From positions 106,484-170,483 of the forward strand of contig NZ_JAPYPS010000001.1 in NCBI RefSeq assembly GCF_029937575.1: DNA of 64,000 nucleotides, read 5' to 3'. Shown here in pieces: positions 16,105-24,593 of this stretch (positions are counted from its first letter, which is position 1; the number at the start of each line of letters is the position of its first letter). The notes under the pieces are model-generated. The model did not search any database. It had not been told where the DNA came from and saw only the letters and a list, made by a program, of their open reading frames with translations. The translations under genes and the position numbers were made by a program. Source of the DNA: Nocardioides sp. GTDB lineage: Bacteria; Actinomycetota; Actinomycetes; Propionibacteriales; Nocardioidaceae.

Positions 16105-18218
16105 CCGACCTCGAACGCGACTGGGACGACCTGCCCACCGGCCCCGCCCCCGTCGACGCCATCCTGCGCGAGGCCCGCCGAGAGGCCGCCCGGACCCGCC
16201 GCACGCCGGAGCAGCGGCTGCGCCGCTCGCTCGGCGGTGCCGCCGTGGTCGGGGGCATCGCTGCCGCCTTCATCGCCGGCAGCCTGGTCTCCTCCCCCGG
16301 CTCGAGCCAACCGGACGGTCCTGGTGCCGCGCTGCCGCCCGGGTCGGGCACGGTCGGCGACGACGTGGCGACCCCGGTCGCGTTCTTCGGCGAGCTCGAG
16401 GCGCCCGAGTCGTGCGAGGACCTGCTGGCGCACTACGTGGACCAGGGCGTCGACCTCGTGGGGGCCTACGGGTGGCAACAGCCGTACCTGTCTCGGATGA
16501 CCTTGGCCTTCGATGCCGGCAACCGGGTCATGGCGGGCGCCCTGCCGCAACCGAGCATGCCGACGAACGCACGAGCCCCACGGGAGCTGTCGGCCAAGAC
16601 CGGTCGCGTCACCTCCTCGGAGACCGGCACCAACGTCCAGGAGGTCGGGGTCGACGAGCCCGACACCGTCAAGACCGACGGGGAGCTGCTCGTGCGGCTG
16701 CGCGGCGCGATGCTGACGACGTACGACGTCTCCGGCGAGGCGGTGGAGCCGCTCGGCGACCTCGACCTGGGCGACTTCTCCGACGGCGAGATCCTGCTCG
16801 CCGACGACACCGTCGTCGCGGTCGGCAACGACGGCACCCGGCGCAACGGCGGCTACGGGTACGGCTACGACACCACCTCGCCCCAGACCCGGGTGCTCTC
16901 GATCGACGTGACCGACCCCAGCGAGCCCAGCCTGCTGCGGACCGTCGACTACGACGCGTCCACGGTCACCGCCCGCCAGCACGGGGACGTCGTACGTCTC
17001 GTGGTCTCGGCCGGCCTGCCCGAGCTCGACTTCGTCCGTCCCGGTCGCAGCGGCCGCAAGGGCGGTGGCCAGGAGACGGCGCTGCGCGCCAACCGCGCGA
17101 TCGTCGAGGAGACGGCGGTCGGCGACTGGCTGCCGAGCGTCAGCATCGACGGAGGGGACCCGCAGCAGCTGCTGGACTGCGACCAGGTCGCGATCCCCCG
17201 CGCCGACGTCGGTCTCGGCACGATGGCCGTCGTCGGGTTCGCCGCCGACGCCGACATCAGCGACGTCGAGGACCTGGACGCGTTCGGCCTCGCCGGTGAC
17301 GCCTCGCTGGCCTACGAGTCCAACGACCACCTCTACCTCGCAGGCGGCGACGGCGGAGGCTCCAACGGGTGCGGTTTCACCGACTTCTGCGTCCTCCCCC
17401 GCGTCGCCGGCGGCGGTGGGGGCACGACGTACGTCTACGACTTCGCCCTCGATGGGACCCGTGCGACCTACGTCGGCGCCGGCGAGGTCGAGGGCACGAT
17501 CCGCGACCGCTGGGCGATGGACGAGTACGACGGAGTCCTCCGGCTCGCCGTCGGACCATCGAGCGAGACCGGCAACTTCAACTCCGTCGTCACGATGCGC
17601 GCCGAGGACGACGCCCTGGTCGAGATCGGCCGCGTCGACCGGCTCGGGGTCGGCGAGGACATCAAGTCGGTGCGGTGGTTCGACGGGCTGGCGATCCTGG
17701 TCACCTTCCGCCAGGTCGACCCGCTCTACACGATCGATCTCACCGAGCAGGACGACCCCGAGCTGATCGGCAAGCTCAAGATCCCCGGCTTCTCCTCCTA
17801 CCTGCACCCGCTCGGCTCGATGCGGATGGTCGGCCTCGGCGAAGGCCCCCAGGCCGGCGGCCGACGCTGGGGCGCCCAGGCCGGACTCTTCGACGTCAGC
17901 GACCTCACCGACCCGCGCCAGCTCGACGTGCTCTCCTACGGCGGCGGGTCCAGCGCGCTGGCCGGCGACGATCCCCGCCAGCTCACCTGGCTCCCGGCCG
18001 AGCGGACCGTGCTGACCGTGGTCCGCAAGGGCCGCGCCGGCTTCGTCTCGACGATCGAGGTCGGCGGCGGGGAGCTGGCCAACACGATGACGAAGGTCGA
18101 GTTCGGCAGCGACGTCGACGAGGTGCGCACGGTGCCGATCTACGGAGCAGGCCCCGGCGGCCGCGACAAGGTGGTCCTCGTGACCGGCGAGGACGTGGAG
18201 TTCTTCGACGTGCCGTGA
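16101..18218 (+). CDS. Membrane-anchored beta-propeller domain protein, probable sigma-factor partner
   Basis: 705 residues. About 45 cytoplasmic residues rich in arginine, a transmembrane helix (GGAAVVGGIAAAFIAGSLV), a linker and a large extracytoplasmic domain carrying NVQEVGVDEPDTVKTDG, the signature of the Pfam Beta_propel family. Glycine-rich loops and repeated D-P-x-x-P turns fit propeller blades. The topology (short cytoplasmic head, one helix, sensor domain) and its ATGA overlap with the ECF sigma gene suggest it controls that sigma factor. No zinc anti-sigma motif (HxxxCxxC) is visible in the head, so the mechanism is unknown. Confidence 0.75.
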   Translation: MTDLERDWDDLPTGPAPVDAILREARREAARTRRTPEQRLRRSLGGAAVVGGIAAAFIAGSLVSSPGSSQPDGPGAALPPGSGTVGDDVATPVAFFGELEAPESCEDLLAHYVDQGVDLVGAYGWQQPYLSRMTLAFDAGNRVMAGALPQPSMPTNARAPRELSAKTGRVTSSETGTNVQEVGVDEPDTVKTDGELLVRLRGAMLTTYDVSGEAVEPLGDLDLGDFSDGEILLADDTVVAVGNDGTRRNGGYGYGYDTTSPQTRVLSIDVTDPSEPSLLRTVDYDASTVTARQHGDVVRLVVSAGLPELDFVRPGRSGRKGGGQETALRANRAIVEETAVGDWLPSVSIDGGDPQQLLDCDQVAIPRADVGLGTMAVVGFAADADISDVEDLDAFGLAGDASLAYESNDHLYLAGGDGGGSNGCGFTDFCVLPRVAGGGGGTTYVYDFALDGTRATYVGAGEVEGTIRDRWAMDEYDGVLRLAVGPSSETGNFNSVVTMRAEDDALVEIGRVDRLGVGEDIKSVRWFDGLAILVTFRQVDPLYTIDLTEQDDPELIGKLKIPGFSSYLHPLGSMRMVGLGEGPQAGGRRWGAQAGLFDVSDLTDPRQLDVLSYGGGSSALAGDDPRQLTWLPAERTVLTVVRKGRAGFVSTIEVGGGELANTMTKVEFGSDVDEVRTVPIYGAGPGGRDKVVLVTGEDVEFFDVP

Positions 18219-18221
18219 CGG

Positions 18222-18287
18222 CACAATTGTGGCGTTGTGGCACGGTCGGAGCGTAGAAGCATGTCCAAACGGCACAATTGTGCGATC
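18222..18287 (+). repeat. 66-bp dispersed element, copy 1
   Basis: Contains CACAATTGTGG then GTTGTG (from 18222) and, exactly 51 bp after the start, CACAATTGTGCGATC (18273-18287). The same two blocks at the same 51-bp spacing occur at 27486-27551. This copy fills the gap between the beta-propeller stop and DUF2277; its second palindrome may lie in the DUF2277 promoter. Confidence 0.6.
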
Positions 18288-18310
18288 TGGACCGACGTAG
18301 GCTGGACGCC

Positions 18311-18580
18311 ATGTGCCGCAACATACGCCCGCTCAACAACTTCGAGCCGCCGGCGTCCGGCGACGAGGTGCACGCCGCCGCGCTGCAGTACGTCCGCAAG
18401 GTGGCCGGGGCGACCAAGCCGTCGGCGGCCAACCAGGCGGCGTTCGACCGGGCGGTCGCCGAGATCGCGCACGCCACCGGCCACCTCCTCGAGGACCTGG
18501 TGACCACGGCTCCACCCAAGAACCGCGAGGTCGAGGCGGAGAAGGCGCGGGCCCGGGCGCGCGTGCGCTACGGCACGTGA
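18311..18580 (+). CDS. DUF2277 domain protein
   Basis: 89 residues, starting MCRNIRPLNNFEPPASGDEV, the conserved opening of DUF2277; AALQYVRKVAG and a helix-rich remainder match that family. Function unknown; many members are about 90 residues. Its stop overlaps the GTG of the sirtuin gene (GTGA), so the two are translated together. Confidence 0.85.
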   Translation: MCRNIRPLNNFEPPASGDEVHAAALQYVRKVAGATKPSAANQAAFDRAVAEIAHATGHLLEDLVTTAPPKNREVEAEKARARARVRYGT

Positions 18581-19452
18581 CGACCCACGCCGCCGGCCTC
18601 GACCCCACGTCGTTCGAGCAGGACGAGACGCTCGAGCGCGCGCTCGACCTGCTGACCGACCGGCCCCTCGTCGTGCTCGGTGGTGCGGGCATGTCGACCG
18701 ACTCCGGCATCCCGGACTACCGCGGCCCGGGTCGTCCGGAGCGGGCGCCGATGACCTACCAGGAGTTCGTCGCGACGCCCCAGGCCCAGCAGCGCTACTG
18801 GGCGCGCTCCCACCTCGGGTGGGGCCGGATGCGCCACGCCGAGGCCAACGCGGGTCATCGCGCCCTGGCCGCGCTCGACCCCGAGCTGCTCATCACCCAG
18901 AACGTCGACGGACTGCACGAGGCCGCCGGCTCCCGGCGGATGATCGCCCTGCACGGACGGATCGCCGACGTGGTGTGCCTGGGCTGCCGCGAGGTGACCT
19001 CGCGTGCGGGCCTGCACGACCGGCTCGAGACCGCCAACCCCGGCTTCGCCGACACCCACGCCGCCGCCGCTGTCCGTCCCGACGGTGACGTGGAGCTGGA
19101 CGACACGACCGCCTTCGTCGTACCCGGCTGCGAGACCTGCGGCGGAGCCCTCAAGCCCGACGTCGTCTTCTTCGGCGAGAACGTCCCCAAGGACCGCGTA
19201 GAGCGGTGCTACGCCGCGGTCGACGCGCTCGGCGACGGAGGCGGTGCGCTACTGGTCGTCGGCTCGAGCCTGACGGTGATGAGCGGCTTCCGGTTCGTAC
19301 GGCGCGCGGCCAAGGCGGGCACGCCGGTGGTGATCGTCAACCGCGGGACGACCCGGGGCGACGAGCTGGCGACGTACAAGCTGGACGTCGGGGTCGCGGG
19401 GTTCCTCGGCGCGCTGGCCGGAGTCGGGGCGGACTTCTCAGGGTTCTCCTGA
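18577..19452 (+). CDS. Sir2-family NAD-dependent deacylase
   Basis: 291 residues from GTG 18577. NAD-binding GGAGMSTDSGIPDYRG, the TQNVDGLHEAAG motif, the catalytic histidine in ALHG, a zinc ribbon with CLGC and CETCGG, and the late VVGSSLTVMSG all match sirtuins. Sirtuins remove acyl groups from lysines using NAD+. The gene overlaps DUF2277 upstream and ends in a strong hairpin facing ideR. Confidence 0.92.
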   Translation: MTTHAAGLDPTSFEQDETLERALDLLTDRPLVVLGGAGMSTDSGIPDYRGPGRPERAPMTYQEFVATPQAQQRYWARSHLGWGRMRHAEANAGHRALAALDPELLITQNVDGLHEAAGSRRMIALHGRIADVVCLGCREVTSRAGLHDRLETANPGFADTHAAAAVRPDGDVELDDTTAFVVPGCETCGGALKPDVVFFGENVPKDRVERCYAAVDALGDGGGALLVVGSSLTVMSGFRFVRRAAKAGTPVVIVNRGTTRGDELATYKLDVGVAGFLGALAGVGADFSGFS

Positions 19453-19513
19453 CGTTCTCAGGCGGAGCTTCCCCTGGGAACGTCAGGAATCCCCGGGTGC
19501 CCGGGGATTCCTG
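19448..19513. terminator. Two overlapping hairpins, bidirectional terminator
   Basis: Hairpin 1 pairs 19448-19461 with 19474-19487 (14 bp with one wobble pair). Hairpin 2 is the almost perfect palindrome 19484-19513 built on AATCCCCGGG/CCCGGGGATT. They share bases CAGG (19484-19487), so only one can form fully. They lie between the convergent sirtuin and ideR genes. Confidence 0.6.
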
Positions 19514-19558
19514 CAGCCGCAAACCGCCCAGTCGCAAACCCCCCAGCCGCAAACCCCG
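19514..19558. repeat. Three tandem 15-bp repeats
   Basis: Units CAGCCGCAAACCGCC, CAGTCGCAAACCCCC and CAGCCGCAAACCCCG follow each other without spacing between the terminator and the ideR stop. Too short and without spacers for a CRISPR; they look like slippage products. Confidence 0.7.
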
Positions 19559-19568
19559 CCGCAGGCCC

Positions 19569-20255
19569 TCAGAGACGCTTGACGAAGATGTGGTCGGCCG
19601 CCTCGGGGTCGATCTCGGCGGACTCGCCACCCGAGCCCACCAGCACGCCGGCCTCGGTCGCCACGATCGTGACCGTCTTGTCCGGCAGCGCGCCGACGCG
19701 ACGCATCGCGCTCATCAGCGACTCGTCCTTCTGCATCTCCTCGCTGATCCGACGCACGAGCACGCGGCCCTCCTCGGAGCCGGCCACCTTCGAGAGGGGC
19801 TCGACGTCCTCCATGAAGGGCTCCAGCGGCGAGCTCTCGCCGAGCTCGGCCAGGCCCGGGATCGGGTTGCCGTACGGCGACTCGGTGGGGTGGTCGAGCA
19901 GCTCGAGCAGGCGACGCTCCACCGTCTCGGACATCACGTGCTCCCAGCGGCAGGCCTCCTCGTGCACGAGCTCCCAGTCGAGCCCGATCACGTCGGTCAG
20001 GAGCCGCTCGGCGAGCCGGTGCTTGCGCATGACGCGGGTGGCGAGGCGCTCGCCGTCCTCGGTCAGCTCGAGGTGGCGGTCGCCCTCCACGGTCAGCAGA
20101 CCGTCGCGCTCCATCCGAGCCACGGTCTGCGAGACGGTGGGGCCGCTCTGGTGCAGACGCTCGGCGATCCGGGCCCGCAGCGGGACGATTCCCTCCTCGA
20201 CGAGCTCGTAGATGGTCCGTAGATACATCTCGGTGGTGTCGATGAGGTCGCTCAC
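19569..20255 (-). CDS. ideR: Iron-dependent repressor IdeR/DtxR
   Basis: 228 residues from GTG 20255. The N-terminal winged helix (DTTEMYLRTIYEL, LHQSGPTVSQTVARMERDGL) and dimerisation domain (MRKHRLAERLL ... EACRWEHVMS) closely resemble mycobacterial IdeR. Metal ligands fall at the DtxR positions: M10, H79, E83, H98, C102, E105 and H106. A C-terminal SH3-like domain (KTVTIVATEAGVLV) is present. With iron it represses siderophore and uptake genes; no IdeR box was recognised in this window. A cysteine at position 102 favours Fe over the Mn-type MntR. Confidence 0.88.
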   Translation of the reverse strand: MSDLIDTTEMYLRTIYELVEEGIVPLRARIAERLHQSGPTVSQTVARMERDGLLTVEGDRHLELTEDGERLATRVMRKHRLAERLLTDVIGLDWELVHEEACRWEHVMSETVERRLLELLDHPTESPYGNPIPGLAELGESSPLEPFMEDVEPLSKVAGSEEGRVLVRRISEEMQKDESLMSAMRRVGALPDKTVTIVATEAGVLVGSGGESAEIDPEAADHIFVKRL

Positions 20256-20325
20256 GGGGCCATTCTTACCCATCCGCCCTTGGGGTGGTCCACTCGCAGT
20301 CCCCCTGCTGGCAGAGTCCCGGGGC

Positions 20326-21669
20326 GTGACCTCCGTGATGTGGTTCCGGCGCGACCTGCGCGCCGGCGACAACCCGGCCCTGCTGCGCGCGCTCGAGGAC
20401 GGCCCCACGCTCCCGCTCTTCGTGCTCGACCCGGCGCTGTGGGGTCCGGCCGGGCGCCCGCGCCGGGCCTACCTCGCCCACAGCCTGCGGTCCCTGCGGC
20501 ACGACGTACCGCTGAGCATCGTGCACGGCGATCCCGTACGCCGGGTGGTCGAGGCCGCCCGCGAGGTCGGGGCCGAGAGCGTCCACCTCGCCGCCGACCA
20601 CGGCCCCTACGGCGCCCAGCGCGACCAGGCGGTCGAGGAGGCGCTCGACGACGCGGGGGTCTCCCTGGTGCGCACGGGCTCGCCGTACGCTGTCGAGCCG
20701 GGGCGGATCACCAACGGCAGCGGGTCGCCGTACAAGGTCTACACGCCGTTCTCCAAGGCCTGGGCCGAGCACGGCTGGCGCGATCCCGTCGGGCCCCCGA
20801 AGGACCCCGACTGGCGCCACCTCAAGGACACCGTCGACCTCCCCGACCCCGAGATCCCCGACGGCCTGGCCCTCCCGGACGCCGGAGAGGCGGCCGCGCA
20901 CGAGCGCTGGCAGGAGTTCCTCGACCGGATCGAGCACTACGACGACGACCGCGACAAGATGGGCGTCGACGGCACCTCGCGGATGTCTGTGCACCTCAAG
21001 TGGGGCGAGATCCACCCCCGCACGATGCTCGCCGACCTCGCGCCGCTGCGCTCCGAAGGAGCACGGACCTACCGCAAGGAGCTGGCCTGGCGGGAGTTCT
21101 ACGCCGACGTGCTGCACGCGCGTCCCGAGAGCGCCCGGGAGTACCTGCGCGCCGAGTACGCCCGGATGCCGTACGCCGACCCCGACTCCCCCGACAGCCA
21201 CCTCGAGGCCTGGCAGCGCGGGCGCACCGGCTTCCCGATCGTCGACGCCGGGATGCGTCAGCTGCGCGCCACGGGCTGGATGCACAACCGGGTGCGGATG
21301 ATCGTGGCGAGCTTCCTCGTCAAGGACCTCCACCTCGAGTGGCAGCACGGCGCCCGTCACTTCATGCGCTGGCTGGTCGACGGCGACCTGGCCTCCAACC
21401 AGCACGGCTGGCAGTGGACGGCGGGCAGCGGCACCGACGCGGCCCCGTACTTCCGGGTCTTCAACCCGACCAGCCAGGGCCGCAAGTTCGACTCGCCGGG
21501 CGGGTACATCCGCCAGTGGGTGGACGAGCTCGCCGACCCCGCCCAGGTGCCGGACCCGCACGAGCCCGGGGACGACGAGCGCGACCTCGTCGGCTACCCC
21601 GCCGCGGTCGTCGACCACAAGGCCGAGCGCCAGGAGGCGCTGGACCGATGGCAGTCCATCCGCGACTGA
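20326..21669 (+). CDS. phr: Deoxyribodipyrimidine photolyase / cryptochrome family
   Basis: 447 residues, GTG start 20326. The N-terminal alpha/beta domain begins VMWFRRDLRAGDNPALLRAL. The FAD-binding domain carries GTSRMSVHLKWGEIHPRT, WREFYADVL, FPIVDAGMRQLRATGWMHNRVRMIVASFLVKDL and the W-rich DGDLASNQHGWQW ... FNPTSQGRKFD. These are class I CPD photolyase motifs; the enzyme repairs UV-induced cyclobutane dimers with light. A (6-4)-type or cryptochrome role cannot be excluded by eye. The short spacer to ideR (about 70 bp) holds both promoters. Confidence 0.9.
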   Translation: MTSVMWFRRDLRAGDNPALLRALEDGPTLPLFVLDPALWGPAGRPRRAYLAHSLRSLRHDVPLSIVHGDPVRRVVEAAREVGAESVHLAADHGPYGAQRDQAVEEALDDAGVSLVRTGSPYAVEPGRITNGSGSPYKVYTPFSKAWAEHGWRDPVGPPKDPDWRHLKDTVDLPDPEIPDGLALPDAGEAAAHERWQEFLDRIEHYDDDRDKMGVDGTSRMSVHLKWGEIHPRTMLADLAPLRSEGARTYRKELAWREFYADVLHARPESAREYLRAEYARMPYADPDSPDSHLEAWQRGRTGFPIVDAGMRQLRATGWMHNRVRMIVASFLVKDLHLEWQHGARHFMRWLVDGDLASNQHGWQWTAGSGTDAAPYFRVFNPTSQGRKFDSPGGYIRQWVDELADPAQVPDPHEPGDDERDLVGYPAAVVDHKAERQEALDRWQSIRD

Positions 21670-21733
21670 CTCGTCCCGTCCCCACCCCGGCGGAGTGTGG
21701 ACCGGCGGGTCCCCGGCGTGACAGCGTTGGCCC

Positions 21734-22462
21734 GTGCCCGACGTGACGCCGCCCCTGACCATCCCGCGCCGCTTCTGCGGCCCGGCCAGCTCGGGCAACG
21801 GCGGCTGGACCGCCGGCGCCCTGGCCGCCTACCTCGCTCCGGGGCCCGTGCGCGTGACGCTGCGCAAGCCTCCTCCCCTCGACACCGACCTCGCTGTCGC
21901 CCTCGACGGCGACAGCGCCACGGCGACCAACGGCGACGTCGTGGTGGCCGCGGCGTCGCCGGCCGACGAGTCCGTCACGGCGGTCGAGGCGATCACCGCC
22001 GACCAGGCGCGGGCCGCGGAGTCGACCTTCGCCGGCCTGGACTTCCACCCGTTCCCGACCTGCTTCTCCTGCGGCACGGGCCGCGAGGCGCACGACGGCC
22101 TGCGCATCTTCCCCGGCCGCGTGGACGACGACACCGAGGGTCGCGTCCGCGTCGCGGCCACCTGGACCCCGGACCCCAGTCTCGGCGGCAGCACCGCGAC
22201 GCTGGAGGTCACCTGGGCGGCGCTCGACTGCGTCGGGGGCTGGGCCGGCGACCTGACCCAGCGGCTGATGGTGCTCGGCTCGATGACCGCCGAGATCCGT
22301 GACCTGCCGAAGGTCGGTGCTGAGCACGTGCTCGTCGGTGGCGCCCGCGGCTCCGAGGGCCGCCGTACCTGGACGGCCTCGACGCTGTACGACGCCGCGG
22401 GCCGCGTGCTGGGCTCGGCCGAGCACGTGTGGTTCGCCGTGGACCCCGCGGACTTCTCGTGA
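21734..22462 (+). CDS. Hotdog-fold (thioesterase-superfamily) protein
   Basis: 242 residues, GTG start 21734. It opens IPRRFCGPASSGNGGWTAGALAAYL, a pattern of hotdog domains lacking an obvious catalytic acid, and later has FPTCFSCGTGREAHDGLRIFPG, which is shared by a family of uncharacterised actinobacterial proteins. C22-like and CFSC cysteines might be structural. Its stop overlaps the start of the GH13 gene (TGATG), so the two are co-translated although no shared pathway is obvious. Function not known. Confidence 0.6.
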   Translation: MPDVTPPLTIPRRFCGPASSGNGGWTAGALAAYLAPGPVRVTLRKPPPLDTDLAVALDGDSATATNGDVVVAAASPADESVTAVEAITADQARAAESTFAGLDFHPFPTCFSCGTGREAHDGLRIFPGRVDDDTEGRVRVAATWTPDPSLGGSTATLEVTWAALDCVGGWAGDLTQRLMVLGSMTAEIRDLPKVGAEHVLVGGARGSEGRRTWTASTLYDAAGRVLGSAEHVWFAVDPADFS

Positions 22463-24090
22463 TGGCCGCGCACGAGCCGCGATCCGGCGAGACGCCCTGG
22501 TGGCGCGACGCGGTGATCTACCAGATCTACGTCCGCAGCTTCGCCGACTCCGGCACCCGTGGCGTCGACGGCGTCGGCGACCTGCCCGGGATCACCTCGC
22601 GCCTGCCCTACCTGCGTGACCTCGGCGTGGACGCGGTCTGGATCACGCCGTTCTACACCTCACCGCAGCACGACCACGGGTACGACGTCGCCGACTACCG
22701 CGACATCGACCCGCTCTTCGGCACCCTCGCCGACGCCGACACCCTCGTGGCCACCGCGCACGACCTGGGTCTCAAGGTGATCGTCGACCTGGTGCCCAAC
22801 CACACCTCCGACGAGCACGCGTGGTTCCAGGCCGCCCTCGCCGCCGCGCCCGGCAGCCCGGAGCGGGCCCGCTACCTCTTCCGCGACGGCCGCGGAACCG
22901 ACGACGCCCCGGGGTCGGAGCCGCCGAACAACTGGCAGTCGGTCTTCGGCGGACCGGCGTGGACCCGCGTCGCGGACGGCCAGTGGTACCTCCACCTCTT
23001 CGACACCACCCAGCCCGACCTCGACTGGCGCAACCCCGAGGTCGGCGACATGTTCGCCGACGTCCTGCGCTTCTGGCTGGACCGCGACGTCGACGGCTTC
23101 CGGGTCGACGTCGCGCACGGCCTCTACAAGGAGGCGAGCCTGCGCGACCAGGAGCTGGACCAGGACACGGCGGGCGCCACGAGCGAGCCGAAGGAGTCGA
23201 TGGTCGCGCGCACGTTGCGTGACGAGCCGATGTGGGACCAGCCCGAGGTCCACGACGTCTACCGGCGCTGGCACGAGGTGCTGGCGTCCTACCCGGGCGA
23301 TCGGATGAACGTCGCCGAGGCCTGGACCCAGACGCCGGCCTCGATGGCCAAGTTCGTGCGGCCCGACGAGATGAGCCAGGCCTTCAACTTCTCCTGGCTG
23401 CTCGCCGACTGGTCCGCCCAGGCCTTCGCCGACGTCGTCACCGGGACCTTCGCGGCGCTGGCCGACGTCGAGGCCAGCCCCACGTGGGTGCTGAGCAACC
23501 ACGACGTCATCCGTCACACCACGCGGTACGGCGGCGGCACCGCCGGCCTCGCGCGAGCCCGCGCCGCGACGCTCACGATGCTGGCGCTGCCGGGCTCGTC
23601 GTACCTCTACCAGGGCGAGGAGCTCGGTCTCGAGCAGGTCGACGTCGCTCCCGACGACCGACAGGACCCCGCGTGGCTGCGTCACCAGGGGGCAACCGGC
23701 GAGGTCGGCCGCGACGGCTGTCGCGTCCCGATCCCGTGGTCGGGGACGAGCGCGCCGTACGGTTTCGGGCCCGGGGACGGCCAGCCGTGGATACCGCAGC
23801 CCGCCGACTGGGCGTCGCTCACGGCGCAGGCCCAGACCGGCGACGATGACTCGACGCTGGAGTTCTACCGCCGTGCGCTCGCGGCCCGGCGGGAGCTGCC
23901 CGTGACGGAGGCCGGCGACGTGCAGGTCGACGTGGACGGTGACCTGCTCACGATCACCCGGGCCGGGGTGCGGGTGCTGCTCAACTGCGGGGAGAGCGCC
24001 CTGCCGCTGCCGGCCGGGGACGTCCTGGTCGCCAGTGGCCCGGTCACGGGCGAGCTGCCTGCCTCGACCGCGGTGTGGCTGGCCGGCTAG
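22462..24090 (+). CDS. Alpha-glucosidase, glycoside hydrolase family 13
   Basis: 542 residues. GH13 conserved regions are all present: WWRDAVIYQIYVRSFADS, DLVPNHTS (region I), GFRVDVAHG with the nucleophile Asp (II), NVAEAW with the acid/base Glu (III) and LSNHDVIRH (IV), then a C-terminal beta domain. The oligo-1,6-glucosidase/alpha-glucosidase subgroup fits the 'GVGDLPGI...LPYL..LGVDAVWI.PFY.SP..D.GYDV.DY' opening. No signal peptide, so it acts in the cytoplasm on short glucans, maltose or isomaltose-type sugars. Confidence 0.9.
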   Translation: MAAHEPRSGETPWWRDAVIYQIYVRSFADSGTRGVDGVGDLPGITSRLPYLRDLGVDAVWITPFYTSPQHDHGYDVADYRDIDPLFGTLADADTLVATAHDLGLKVIVDLVPNHTSDEHAWFQAALAAAPGSPERARYLFRDGRGTDDAPGSEPPNNWQSVFGGPAWTRVADGQWYLHLFDTTQPDLDWRNPEVGDMFADVLRFWLDRDVDGFRVDVAHGLYKEASLRDQELDQDTAGATSEPKESMVARTLRDEPMWDQPEVHDVYRRWHEVLASYPGDRMNVAEAWTQTPASMAKFVRPDEMSQAFNFSWLLADWSAQAFADVVTGTFAALADVEASPTWVLSNHDVIRHTTRYGGGTAGLARARAATLTMLALPGSSYLYQGEELGLEQVDVAPDDRQDPAWLRHQGATGEVGRDGCRVPIPWSGTSAPYGFGPGDGQPWIPQPADWASLTAQAQTGDDDSTLEFYRRALAARRELPVTEAGDVQVDVDGDLLTITRAGVRVLLNCGESALPLPAGDVLVASGPVTGELPASTAVWLAG

Positions 24091-24121
24091 CGACCCGCGC
24101 GCGAGGTCCGCGTGCGGGGCG

Positions 24122-24577
24122 CTAGACCTGGAGGTCGTTGGCGGCGTTGAGCGCCTCGTTGTAGCGGCCCAGCTCCTCGACGAACGCTGCGAGCTTGGCG
24201 TCGTCCCACTCCCCCAGGCCCTCGTCGAGCAGCCGCTGCCGGTGCTCGACCACGTCGGCCAACCGCTGACGGGCCTCCGGCGTGATCGAGATCAACCAGG
24301 CGCGCGCGTCACCGGGGTCCGGCTCCTTGTCGAGCAGGCCGAGCTCCAGGAGGTGGCCGACCTGGCGGCTGATCGCACCCTTGTCGGTGTCGAAGAGCTC
24401 GACCAGCACCGACGCTCGGACCGGTCCGCTCTCGGCGACGGAGGAGAGGATGAGGTAGGAGGCGGGCTGCAGGTCTGGGTGCACCATCTGGGCGCGGACG
24501 CCGATCACGCGGCGCACCCGTCGCATCAGCACCCCCACCTCGTGCTCGAGCGTGCGCAAGGACTCAGCCCTGGTCAC
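24122..24577 (-). CDS. MarR-family transcriptional regulator
   Basis: 151 residues. Helical dimerisation ends surround a winged helix: SVAESGPVRASVLVELFDTDKGAISRQVGHLLELGLLDKEPDPGDARAWLISITPEA. The basic wing (DPGDARAW) is typical. It lies 16 bp after the MFS exporter gene on the same strand, so it is co-transcribed, and two near-identical 17-bp inverted repeats upstream of the exporter are its likely operators. Many such regulators lose DNA binding on contact with a toxic ligand. Confidence 0.9.
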   Translation of the reverse strand: MTRAESLRTLEHEVGVLMRRVRRVIGVRAQMVHPDLQPASYLILSSVAESGPVRASVLVELFDTDKGAISRQVGHLLELGLLDKEPDPGDARAWLISITPEARQRLADVVEHRQRLLDEGLGEWDDAKLAAFVEELGRYNEALNAANDLQV

Positions 24578-24593
24578 TCGGGGCCCACCCGGC

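Noticed and set aside
19514..19558. CRISPR array
   Set aside because: The 15-bp units are adjacent, have no spacers, and no cas genes are near.
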